The notes under the pieces: model-generated | Told to the model about the DNA's origin: nothing | Database searches by the model: none | What the model saw: only the letters and a program-made list of their open reading frames with translations | Program-made: the position numbers and the translations under genes | Source of the DNA: JAJDXW01 sp965214795 | GTDB taxonomy: Bacteria > Pseudomonadota > Gammaproteobacteria > HK1 | Assembly (NCBI GenBank): GCA_965214795.1 | Contig: OZ243976.1 | Coordinates: 3,534,001-3,598,000, forward strand | Length of the DNA stretch: 64,000 bases | Reading direction: 5' to 3' | Shown: one piece after another, positions 15,717 through 23,768 of the stretch | Numbering within the stretch: position 1 is the first letter of the stretch | Layout: every line of letters starts with the position of its first letter

Positions 15717-18164
15717 TCAACTCCGGAGCTTCTCGTTGTCGGGGTCGTAGAGCGGGCGGTCGGGCTGCACCACGGCCGGACGGCGTTCTCCGTAGATCTC
15801 GACCTCGAGTCCGGTGCCGGGCGCGGCGAGGTCCGAGCGCACCACGGCGAGGGCGATCGACGCCCCGACCCGGTGGCCCCAGCCGCCCGAGGTCGTCTCG
15901 CCCACGACCTCGCCGTCGCGCCGGACCGTGGACATGTAGGGCGCGTCGCACGCTCCCGCATCCACGACCAGGGTGGCGAATCGCCGGGTCGGCCCCCGCT
16001 GGCGCTCGCGCTCGAGGGCGCCCCGCCCCTTGAAGGCCGGCTTCTCCCAGCGAACGAAACGCTCGAGGCCGCCCTCGAGGACCGTGTAGTCGGTCGACAG
16101 ATCGCCCTTCCACGCCCGATAACCCTTCTCGAGGCGAAGGCTGTCCATCGCGAACATGCCGAACGGACGAAGGCCGTGCGCGGCGCCCGCACTCCACACC
16201 GCCTCGAAGACCGCCGGGGTGTCCGCCGCCTCGCTGTGGAGCTCCCAGCCGAGCTCCCCGACGTAGGACACCCGCAGCAGCAGCACCTCGCGGCCCGCGA
16301 TCCGGGTCCGCTGCCAGTCGAGCCAGGGACGGGCGAGGTCCGCGTCGCTCACCGCCCGCAGGATGTCGCGCGAGCGCGGGCCGGAGAGTATCTGGCAGGC
16401 GTCGGCCTCGGTCCGGTTCTCGATCGAGATGGGCGAGCCGGACGGCCGGTGACGAAGGAGCCAGTCCCGGTCATGCCACTCCGCGGCCGCCGCGGTGATG
16501 AGCAGTATCTCGTCGTCGCCGAGCCTCGTCACCGACATTTCGGTGACGAGGCGGCCGCGATCGTCGCAGAAGCAGGCGAGACCGACGCGCCCGACCCGCG
16601 GGAGCGAGCCGGTGACGAGGGTCCGGAGCCAGTCCGCCGCGCCCGACCCCCGGACGTGGAACCGGCTGAACCCCGGGAGGTCGAGGATGCCCGCCGCGTC
16701 CCGCACTGCGAGGCACTCCTCGCGGACCCGGGGGAACCAGGGACCCTCGCGCGCCCAGGTCCGCGCACCGGACTCCGACGTGTCGTCGCCGGGAGCCGCG
16801 AACCAGTTGGCGCGCTCCCAGCCGCCGTAGGCGCCGAACTGCCCCCCCAGCTCCCGGATGCGGCCATGCACGGGCGAGAGCCGCTTGCCGCGCCCGGCCG
16901 GCCACGCGTGATGCGGGAAGTGCATCGCGTACTCGTGGCCGTAGACCTCCAGCGCCTTCGCGAGGGTGTGGTCCTGATCGGCGTAGCCCGTGAACCGGCG
17001 CGGGTCGCAGCTCCACATGTCCCATTCGGTACCGCCCTCGGCCACCCACTCCGCCAGCACCTTTCCGGCGCCCCCCGCCTGCGCGATCCCGAAGGTGAAG
17101 ACACACGCCTCGAACGCATCCGGGACCCCGGGCATCGGCCCGATGAGCGGGTTGCCGTCCGGGGTGTACGGGATCGGGCCGTTGATGACGCGGCTCACCC
17201 CGGCCTCGCCGAGCACGGGCACCCGTGCCATCGCGTCCTCCACGTACCACTCGAGCCGTTCGAGGTCGTCGGGGAAGAGCTGGAAGGAGAAGTCCTCCGG
17301 CATCGGATCGTTCGCGGTCACCCAATGGGCGCGACAGTCGCGCTCGTACGGGCCGAGATTGAGCCCGAACTTCTCCTGGCGGAGGTACCAGGAGGTGTCC
17401 ACGTCCCGGAGCAGGGGGAGCTTCCGGCCCGACTCCCGGCTCCACGCCTCGAGCTCGGGGATCGGCTCGGTGAGGAGGTACTGGTGCGACAGGACCACCA
17501 TCGGCACGGAACGGCCGAACATCGCACCGACCTCGCGGGCCCGATAGCCGGCGGCGTTCACGACGTACTGGCACCGCACCTCCCCCTGCGCAGTGGCGAC
17601 CACCCACTCGCCATCCTGCCGGCGAACGCTCGTCACGGGACGGAATCGAATGATCCGGGCGCCGAGATCGCGCGCCCCCTTTGCGAGCGCCTGGGTGAGC
17701 TGGGCCGGATCGATGTCGCCGTCGCAGGGGTCGTAGAGCGCGCCGGCGAGATCGTGGGTCTTGAGGAAGGGGTAGTGTTCGCGCAGCTCCTCGACGGGAC
17801 AGATCCGCACGTCCATGCCCTGGTAGCGGCCCATCCCCACCACCCGCTCGAACTCCTTCATGCGATCGTCGCAGTGGGCGAGGCGGATCGACCCGGTGAC
17901 GTGGTAGTTCATCGGGTAGTCGACTTCGCCGGCGAGCCCCCGGTAGAGCTCCGCCGAGTAGCGCTGCATGTTCATGACCGACCAGCTCGCCGAGAAGGTC
18001 GGCACGTTGCCCGCCGCATGCCAGGTCGAACCCGAGGTCAGCTCGCTCTTCTCGAGGAGGAGGGTGTCCGTCCACCCCTTTCTCGCGAGATGAAAGAGGC
18101 ACGAGGCGCCGACCGCCCCGCCTCCGATGATGACCGTCCGCGCGGTGCCCGGTAGCTCAGCCAA
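15717..18164 (-). CDS. FAD-dependent oxidoreductase / GcvT-domain protein (dimethylglycine dehydrogenase-like)
   Basis: 815 residues. N-terminal DAO domain with the dinucleotide motif VIIGGGAVGASCLFHLARKG and SGSTWHAAGN, whose His is the covalent FAD attachment site in dimethylglycine and sarcosine dehydrogenases. An FAO_M linker follows, then a GcvT folate-binding domain (~430-700) and a GcvT C-terminal barrel (~720-815). It oxidises N-methyl groups and passes the C1 unit to tetrahydrofolate. The start is TTG 18164, preceded by AGGGAAGG, because no ATG or GTG fits the domain edge. Operon with the MttB-like gene; it would handle the product of the first demethylation. Confidence 0.92.
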   Translation of the reverse strand: MAELPGTARTVIIGGGAVGASCLFHLARKGWTDTLLLEKSELTSGSTWHAAGNVPTFSASWSVMNMQRYSAELYRGLAGEVDYPMNYHVTGSIRLAHCDDRMKEFERVVGMGRYQGMDVRICPVEELREHYPFLKTHDLAGALYDPCDGDIDPAQLTQALAKGARDLGARIIRFRPVTSVRRQDGEWVVATAQGEVRCQYVVNAAGYRAREVGAMFGRSVPMVVLSHQYLLTEPIPELEAWSRESGRKLPLLRDVDTSWYLRQEKFGLNLGPYERDCRAHWVTANDPMPEDFSFQLFPDDLERLEWYVEDAMARVPVLGEAGVSRVINGPIPYTPDGNPLIGPMPGVPDAFEACVFTFGIAQAGGAGKVLAEWVAEGGTEWDMWSCDPRRFTGYADQDHTLAKALEVYGHEYAMHFPHHAWPAGRGKRLSPVHGRIRELGGQFGAYGGWERANWFAAPGDDTSESGARTWAREGPWFPRVREECLAVRDAAGILDLPGFSRFHVRGSGAADWLRTLVTGSLPRVGRVGLACFCDDRGRLVTEMSVTRLGDDEILLITAAAAEWHDRDWLLRHRPSGSPISIENRTEADACQILSGPRSRDILRAVSDADLARPWLDWQRTRIAGREVLLLRVSYVGELGWELHSEAADTPAVFEAVWSAGAAHGLRPFGMFAMDSLRLEKGYRAWKGDLSTDYTVLEGGLERFVRWEKPAFKGRGALERERQRGPTRRFATLVVDAGACDAPYMSTVRRDGEVVGETTSGGWGHRVGASIALAVVRSDLAAPGTGLEVEIYGERRPAVVQPDRPLYDPDNEKLRS

Positions 18165-18697
18165 GGTCCTTCCCTCTCGTCCCGAAGCCGTCTCGCGCCG
18201 CGATGGACCCGGAGCCCGTCGGCCCCCGCCGGCCGGGCCCGCCCTCCGGCCGGGTCCCCGGCCCCGGGTCGGATTACGCTGCGCCTGCGACCTGCCCGCG
18301 GACCACCCGCCACCAGTGGACAACGGACAACCCGCCCGCGGGGACTCCCCTCCCCGACCGGCCGCGGGGTTCCGGCCGAGACACCGCCGACCCTCCTTCC
18401 GGCCGCCGCGCGCCTTCGTCCGCCGCCCGTTCCTCCCGGGGTCCGGACAGCCGGTCGGGCGTCATTACGGCACCGTTTGCCGGCGTGCGCAAGAACTTTC
18501 CCCATCATCCGGAAAATCGCTGCCGGCTCCGGGGGTTTCGAGATCCGGGGCGGAATTTCGGCGCGCTGCGATCCGGCCCCTGGATCGGGCCCGTACATGT
18601 CGAAATCGGAACAAAACGTGTCGCGAACGTTTCAGCCGGGCGAGGTGAGCCGCCCCACCATGCTTGCGGTTCGGGGCAGCCGGGGGACGGTTCGGAC
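18165..18697. promoter_or_regulatory. 533-bp divergent control region of the demethylation cluster
   Basis: It lies between the divergent dehydrogenase-like (-) and corrinoid-protein (+) genes, so promoters for both halves must be here. I see a dyad AAACGT-N7-ACGTTT at 18614-18632, about 65 bp before the corrinoid-protein start, as a candidate regulator site. No riboswitch fold is recognisable by eye. Confidence 0.5.
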
Positions 18698-19426
18698 ATG
18701 CCGGATGAAGTGCAAGGCGAGGTAGAGGATCTCGATCTTTCCACCCTGAACGACGAAGAGCTCGTCACCCAGATGCACGAGGACCTCTACGACGGTCTGG
18801 CCGACGAGGTGGTGGAGGGCGTCAACATCCTGCTCGAGCGGGGCTGGGCGCCCTACAGGGTCCTGACCGGATCCCTGGTCGAAGGGATGCGGATTGTCGG
18901 CATCGACTTCCGCGACGGAATTCTGTTCGTGCCCGAGGTGCTGCTCGCCGCCAACTCGATGAAGGCGGGAATGTCCGTGCTGCGCCCGCTGCTCGCGAAG
19001 ACCGGCGCGCCGAAGCTCGGCTCGATCGTGATCGGCACCGTCAAGGGCGACATTCACGACATCGGGAAGAACCTGGTCGGCATGATGCTCGAGGGCGCCG
19101 GGTTCGACGTATTCGACATCGGCATCAACAACGACGTGGAGGCGTTCCTCACCGCCCTCGACGAGCATCGCCCGGACTTCCTGGGCATGTCGGCCCTGCT
19201 GACGACGACCATGCCGTACATGAAGGTGGTGATCGACACCTTGAAGGAGCGCGGATTGCGCGACGAGTACATGGTGCTCGTGGGCGGCGCGCCCCTCAAC
19301 GAAGCCTTCGCCGAGAGCGTGGGGGCGGACGCGTACTGCCGCGACGCGGCGGTCGCGGTCGAGACGGCCAAGGAGCTGATCTCCGCCCGCCGGCAGCACG
19401 CGCCGCCGATGATGGCGGCGGACTGA
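18698..19426 (+). CDS. corrinoid (B12-binding) protein of methyltransferase system
   Basis: 242 residues. An N-terminal helical cap (residues ~15-100: DDEELVTQMHEDLYDGLADEV..) precedes a Rossmann B12-binding domain with the base-off/His-on motif GTVKGDIHDIGKN, in which DxHxxG supplies the lower cobalt ligand. GVNILLERG and EVLLAANSMKAGM are typical of MttC/MtbC-type proteins. It carries methyl-cobalamin between the MttB-like enzyme and the methyl-THF methyltransferase at 20808. ATG chosen by family alignment; the ribosome site is weak. Confidence 0.93.
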   Translation: MPDEVQGEVEDLDLSTLNDEELVTQMHEDLYDGLADEVVEGVNILLERGWAPYRVLTGSLVEGMRIVGIDFRDGILFVPEVLLAANSMKAGMSVLRPLLAKTGAPKLGSIVIGTVKGDIHDIGKNLVGMMLEGAGFDVFDIGINNDVEAFLTALDEHRPDFLGMSALLTTTMPYMKVVIDTLKERGLRDEYMVLVGGAPLNEAFAESVGADAYCRDAAVAVETAKELISARRQHAPPMMAAD

Positions 19427-19471
19427 CCGCCCCCGACGCGACCCCCGACCCCCGACCCCCGACCGCCGCCC

Positions 19472-20191
19472 GTGCCGCCCCGCACCCTCGTGATCGCCTG
19501 CGGGGCGCTCGCGCGCGAGATCACGACCCTCGTCCGGCGCCATGGATGGAACGCGGTCGAGGTGCAGTGCCTCCCGGCCGCTTGGCACAACCACCCGGAA
19601 CGCATCCCGGGCGGGGTGCGCGAGAAGGTCCGGGCGGCGCGGGCGCGCGGCGACATCGGCCGGATCTTCGTTGCCTACGCCGACTGCGGCACGGGGGGCG
19701 CCCTCGACACGGTGGTCGAGGCGGAAGGCGCGGAGCGCATCCCGGGGGCACACTGCTACGAGTTCTTCACGGGCGGGCGGACATTCGCCGCGCTGCACGA
19801 GGCCGAGCCCGGCACCCTCTACCTCACGGACTACCTTGCCCGGAACTTCGAGCGACTGATCATCGAGGGGCTCGGCATCGATCGGCACCCCGAGCTCGAG
19901 CCGATCTACTTCGGGAACTACCGCCGGCTGGTGCATATCGCCCAGACCCGCGACGGCGCGCTCCGCGGCGCGGCGCGGGCGGCGGCCAAGCGCCTGGGAC
20001 TCGAGTTCGAGCACCGCTTCACCGGATACGGAGATCTCGCCCCCTTTCTCGCGCGGGCCGGAACCGGAGACGGGCCGCCGGCACGAACGGCCCCCGGGAA
20101 CCGGGGCCAGGAGCGGACCACCGTCGCAGCCTCGAGTCGCAGCGGGGCCGGTCTCCTCGCGATTGGCGAAGCGGGCCCGCCCGCCCCTTGA
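19472..20191 (+). CDS. DUF1638 protein
   Basis: 239 residues with GTG start. Starts RTLVIACGALAREI and contains VAYADCGTGGALD, HCYEFFTGG and TLYLTDYLARNF, which are DUF1638 landmarks. Function is unproven; the family regularly sits beside corrinoid methyltransferase genes, so a role in corrinoid or methyl-transfer metabolism is inferred. The last ~40 residues are low-complexity and Gly/Ala-rich. Its stop overlaps the next start by 4 bp (TTGA). A short tandem of CCCCCGAC units (19429-19465) separates it from the corrinoid gene. Confidence 0.82.
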   Translation: MPPRTLVIACGALAREITTLVRRHGWNAVEVQCLPAAWHNHPERIPGGVREKVRAARARGDIGRIFVAYADCGTGGALDTVVEAEGAERIPGAHCYEFFTGGRTFAALHEAEPGTLYLTDYLARNFERLIIEGLGIDRHPELEPIYFGNYRRLVHIAQTRDGALRGAARAAAKRLGLEFEHRFTGYGDLAPFLARAGTGDGPPARTAPGNRGQERTTVAASSRSGAGLLAIGEAGPPAP

Positions 20192-20499
20192 ACGTCTCGC
20201 TCACCGTCGTCTACTGGCGGGACATCCCAGCCCAGGTCGTGGCCCGCGCGGGCGGGCGGGGGCGGACCGCGCGCCGGGCCCTCGCCGCCCGCTTTCAGGA
20301 GGCGATCGACCGGGCCGCGATGCGGGCCGGGCTCTCCGGCTCCGATGACTACCTCGCGGAGTGGCGGCGGGGTGAGCCGGTCGCGCGCGGCGGTGACCCC
20401 GAGGCGGAAGCGGACGCGCTCGCACGCCGGCTCGAAGCGGAGTTCACGGACGAGGTGCTCGCCACCCTTGTGGCGTCAGGCGGCCGCGCAGACCCCTGA
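20188..20499 (+). CDS. small protein of the 'virulence factor' family linked to methyltransferase clusters
   Basis: 103 residues. Starts (TTG)NVSLTVVYWRDIPAQVV; the YWRDIPAQV start and the acidic helical C-terminus (EAEADALARRLEAEFTDEVL) match a small family named 'virulence factor' in databases but found beside DUF1638 and corrinoid genes. No catalytic motif is visible. The TTG start overlaps the DUF1638 stop by 4 bp, indicating coupling. Probable accessory to the cluster; biochemical role unknown. Confidence 0.75.
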   Translation: MNVSLTVVYWRDIPAQVVARAGGRGRTARRALAARFQEAIDRAAMRAGLSGSDDYLAEWRRGEPVARGGDPEAEADALARRLEAEFTDEVLATLVASGGRADP

Positions 20500-20558
20500 A
20501 CCGGAACAGGAAGGGACTTGTCACCATCGCCTGACAGTCATCGCACCGACCCTGAGTT

Positions 20559-20723
20559 ATCGGACTACGCTTCGCCTATCCGACCTGCCGGGGGACTTGA
20601 ATCCGTCACTTGGCGAGCGAGCCGGCGGTGTAGTCAAGTTGTCGGGTTACGCCTTCGGCTAACCCGACCTGCCAAGGGGGGCTACCGATCCTCGTAGGTC
20701 GGATTGGCGAAGCGTAATCCGAC
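20559..20723. repeat. cluster of three REP hairpins
   Basis: Three inverted repeats of one family: about 20559-20583 (ATCGGACTA..TATCCGAC), 20641-20668 (GTCGGGTTA-N10-TAACCCGAC) and 20698-20723 (GTCGGATT-N10-AATCCGAC). They fill much of the 308-bp gap between the small protein and the methyl-THF methyltransferase gene and may stabilise or attenuate the transcript. Confidence 0.8.
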
Positions 20724-20807
20724 ATCAGGGGGCCGAAAAGCGATGGCTGTCAAGTTGAGGATACAGGTTCCATTCGAGGATCCAGGTTCCATGAGGAAGC
20801 CCCACCG

Positions 20808-21713
20808 ATGACCGACACTATCATCTCCTCGGCCACGAGGGAGGTCACCATCGGGTTCGACCGCCCCTTCGTGGTGATCGGGGAACGCATCAACCCCACC
20901 GGCCGGCGACGGCTCGCGGAGGAGATGGCGGCCGGGGACTATCGCCGGGTGGAGGCGGACGCCCTCGCCCAGGTACGGGCCGGCGCCCATCTCCTCGACG
21001 TGAACGCCGGGGTTCCGCTCGCGGACGAGCCGCGCATCCTTCGCGAGTGCATCGCGCTCGTCCAGTCGCTCACCGACGTCCCTCTGTCCATCGACAGCTC
21101 GATCGTCGCCGCCCTCGAGGCGGGCCTCGCCGCCTGCGACGGCAAGGCGCTCGTCAATTCGGTGACCGGGGAGGAGGAGCGCCTGGAATCGGTGCTGCCC
21201 CTCGTCGCGCGGCACGGGGCGGCGGTGGTCGCGATCTCCAACGACGAGACCGGGATCTCGGAGGACCCGGACGTGCGTTTCGAGGTCGCCCGCAAGATCG
21301 TGGAACGCGCCGCGGACCACGGGATCCCCCGCCGCGACGTGGTGGTGGACCCGCTCGTCATGCCGATCGGGGCGATCGGGGCGGCGGGAAGCACGAGCTT
21401 CCGCCTCATCCGGCGGCTGCGCGAGGAGCTCGAGGTCAATACCACCTGCGGGGCGTCCAACATCTCCTTCGGGCTCCCGGCCCGTCCCGCCCTCAACGCC
21501 GCGTTCCTCTCGATGGCGATGGCGAGCGGCCTCACCTCCGCCATCACCAATCCGCTCGAGCCCGAGATCATGACCGCCCTCGGGGCGGCGGACGTCATGA
21601 TGGGCCATGATCGCAACTGCCGTACCTGGATCTCCCGCCACTCGGCCACGGTCGGAGATGCGGTCGCCGAGGCGCGGGCCCGCCGCCGCCAGGGTCGCCG
21701 GCGCGGTGGCTGA
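20808..21713 (+). CDS. methyltetrahydrofolate:corrinoid methyltransferase
   Basis: 301 residues; pterin-binding TIM barrel of the AcsE/MtgA/MetH class. Motifs: VIGERINPTGRRRL, HLLDVNAGVP, IDSSIVAALEAGL, VNSVTGEEERL, VVDPLVMPIGA, and NTTCGASNISFGLP. It moves the methyl group between the corrinoid protein and tetrahydrofolate, feeding the one-carbon pool. ATG follows AGGAAGCC. The stop overlaps the activase start by 8 bp (GTGGCTGA). Confidence 0.93.
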   Translation: MTDTIISSATREVTIGFDRPFVVIGERINPTGRRRLAEEMAAGDYRRVEADALAQVRAGAHLLDVNAGVPLADEPRILRECIALVQSLTDVPLSIDSSIVAALEAGLAACDGKALVNSVTGEEERLESVLPLVARHGAAVVAISNDETGISEDPDVRFEVARKIVERAADHGIPRRDVVVDPLVMPIGAIGAAGSTSFRLIRRLREELEVNTTCGASNISFGLPARPALNAAFLSMAMASGLTSAITNPLEPEIMTALGAADVMMGHDRNCRTWISRHSATVGDAVAEARARRRQGRRRGG

Positions 21714-23727
21714 CGACCCGCTCGTCGTCTTCACCCCATCCGGACGACGCGGCCGCTTTCCGTCCGGGACCCCGCTCCTCGCGGCGGCGCGGCGGCTCGG
21801 GGTCGATCTCGACTCGGTCTGCGGGGGGCGCGGCATCTGCACCCGCTGCCAGGTGCGGGTGAGCGAGGGGGAGTTCGCCAAGCACGGCATCGTGTCGGCC
21901 GGGGACCACCTCACCGGGCCGAGCGACCGGGAGCGGCGCCAGCTCGCGACGGGGCGGCTCCGGGACGGCCATCGCCTCTCCTGCCAGGCGCGCATCGCCG
22001 GCGACCTGGTGGCCGACGTGCCGGAGACGAGCCAGGTCCATCGGCAGATCGTGCGCAAGCGGGCCGCGGCCCGGAACATCCGTGTCGACCCCCTCGTGCG
22101 GCCGATGTACGTCGAGGTCCCGCCCCCCGATCTCGCCCACCCGGCCGCCCACCTGCGGCGCCTCAAGGAGAGCCTCCGAGCGTCTTTCGGGGTGCGCGTC
22201 GCCGAAGCGGACGTGCATGCCCTGCGCAAGCTCCACGCGACCCTCGAGGCGGGCGGCTACCGGGCGACCGCCTTCGTGCGCGACCGCCGGCGGCTCGTCG
22301 ACCTCCGGCCCGGCTTCCGCGACAAGGCGTACGGCCTTGCGGTGGACGTCGGCTCGACGACCCTCGCGGTGCACCTCTGCGACCTCCTCTCGGGCGAGGT
22401 GCTCGCCTCCCTCGGCCGGATGAACCCCCAGATCCGGTTCGGAGAAGACCTCATGAGCCGCGTGTCCTTCGCGATGATGAACGAGGACGGCGCGGCGGAG
22501 ATGACCCGGGCGGTACGCGAGGCCCTCGACGAACTCGCCGCCGAGGCGGCGGCGACGGCGGGAATCGAGCTGGTCGACGTCCTCGAAGTCACCATCGCCG
22601 GGAACCCGGTGATGCACCATCTGCTTCTCGGGCTCGATCCCGCCCCCCTCGGATTCGCGCCGTTCGCGCTCGCGACGGACGAAGGCACCGAGATCGCCGC
22701 CGCCGACATCGGTCTCCGGCTCGGGCCGGCCAGCCGGGCCTACGTGCTCCCGTGCATCGCGGGCCACGTGGGGGCGGACGCGGCGGGGGTGGTGCTGAGC
22801 GAGATGCCCTATCGGAAGAAGGAGGTGACCCTCGTCGTCGACGTGGGGACGAATGCGGAGCTGGTGCTCGGGAGCTCCGCGCGCCTCCTCGCCGCCTCGT
22901 CGCCGACCGGACCGGCCTTCGAGGGCGCCCAGTTGAGCTGCGGCCAGCGCGCGGCGCCCGGCGTGATCGAACGGGTCCGCATCGACCCGGTCACCCTGGA
23001 ACCCCGCTACCGGGTGATCGGGGAGGAGCGCTGGTCCGACGAGCCGGGCACGGACCTCGCCCCGAGCGGGATCTGCGGGTCGGGGATCGTCGAGGCGATC
23101 GCCGAGCTCTTCCTCGCCGGGATCGTGCACCCGGACGGGACCATCAACGGGTCGCTCGCCGAACGCTCACCCCGGATCGTGGCCGCCAGGCGGACGTTCA
23201 CCTACGTGATCCGGGCCGGCGAGCCCGAGATCGCGATCACCCAGAACGACGTGCGCCAGATCCAGCTCGCCAAGGCGGCGCTCTACGCGGGCGCCCGGCT
23301 GCTGATGGACCGGATGGGGATCGACTCCGTGGATCGGGTGACCCTCGCCGGGGCGTTCGGGAGCCGGATCGACCCGAAGTACGCGCTCATCCTCGGGATG
23401 GTTCCCGACTGCGCGCCGGAGCGGGTGACCTCGGCCGGCAACGCGGCCGGGACGGGCGCCCGCATCGCCCTCCTCAACCGACGCCTTCGCCGGGAGCTCG
23501 AGCGCGAGGTGCGCCGCATCGAGAAGGTCGAGACGGCGGTGGAGCCGAGGTTTCAGGAGCACTTCGTGGAGGCGATGGCGATCCCGCACCGGAGCGCGCC
23601 CTACGCGAAGCTGCGGGCGGCGGTCGCCCTGCCGCCACCGCCCGCCGCCGCCGCGAACCGCGCGGCCCGCCGGCGGCGGGGTGACGACCCGAACCGCCCC
23701 GCCCGCCGCCGCCCGCCGCCGCCCTGA
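21706..23727 (+). CDS. ASKHA-domain corrinoid reductive activase with [2Fe-2S] ferredoxin domain (RamA/RACo-like)
   Basis: 673 residues, GTG start overlapping the methyltransferase stop. N-terminal plant-type ferredoxin domain with CGGRGICTRC (Cys-X5-Cys-X2-Cys) plus a further Cys in LSCQARI. Then an ASKHA ATPase: AVDVGSTTLAVHLCDL, MNPQIRFGEDLMSRVSF, VTIAGNPVMHHLLLGLDP, LVVDVGTNAELVLG, GICGSGIVEAIAELF and LAGAFGSRIDPKYALILG. Such proteins use ATP to reduce Co(II) corrinoid back to Co(I) when methyltransfer fails. The C-terminal ~35 residues are Pro/Arg/Ala-rich. Confidence 0.93.
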   Translation: MADDPLVVFTPSGRRGRFPSGTPLLAAARRLGVDLDSVCGGRGICTRCQVRVSEGEFAKHGIVSAGDHLTGPSDRERRQLATGRLRDGHRLSCQARIAGDLVADVPETSQVHRQIVRKRAAARNIRVDPLVRPMYVEVPPPDLAHPAAHLRRLKESLRASFGVRVAEADVHALRKLHATLEAGGYRATAFVRDRRRLVDLRPGFRDKAYGLAVDVGSTTLAVHLCDLLSGEVLASLGRMNPQIRFGEDLMSRVSFAMMNEDGAAEMTRAVREALDELAAEAAATAGIELVDVLEVTIAGNPVMHHLLLGLDPAPLGFAPFALATDEGTEIAAADIGLRLGPASRAYVLPCIAGHVGADAAGVVLSEMPYRKKEVTLVVDVGTNAELVLGSSARLLAASSPTGPAFEGAQLSCGQRAAPGVIERVRIDPVTLEPRYRVIGEERWSDEPGTDLAPSGICGSGIVEAIAELFLAGIVHPDGTINGSLAERSPRIVAARRTFTYVIRAGEPEIAITQNDVRQIQLAKAALYAGARLLMDRMGIDSVDRVTLAGAFGSRIDPKYALILGMVPDCAPERVTSAGNAAGTGARIALLNRRLRRELEREVRRIEKVETAVEPRFQEHFVEAMAIPHRSAPYAKLRAAVALPPPPAAAANRAARRRRGDDPNRPARRRPPPP

Positions 23728-23768
23728 ACCGTCGGGCAGCCGCTCCGGCCCCCCCGGCCCCCCCGGCG

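Noticed and set aside
18165..18697. Cobalamin or S-adenosylhomocysteine riboswitch before the corrinoid gene
   Set aside because: I could not find the conserved cobalamin box or SAH core by eye; a covariance-model search would be needed to claim one.
19429..19465. Tandem CCCCCGAC units before the DUF1638 gene
   Set aside because: Four short GC-rich units with no dyad or promoter character; treated as slippage-generated low complexity.
20559..20723. Possible CRISPR-like repeats
   Set aside because: The repeated units are themselves hairpins with irregular spacing, only three per cluster, and no cas genes are present; they are REP sequences.
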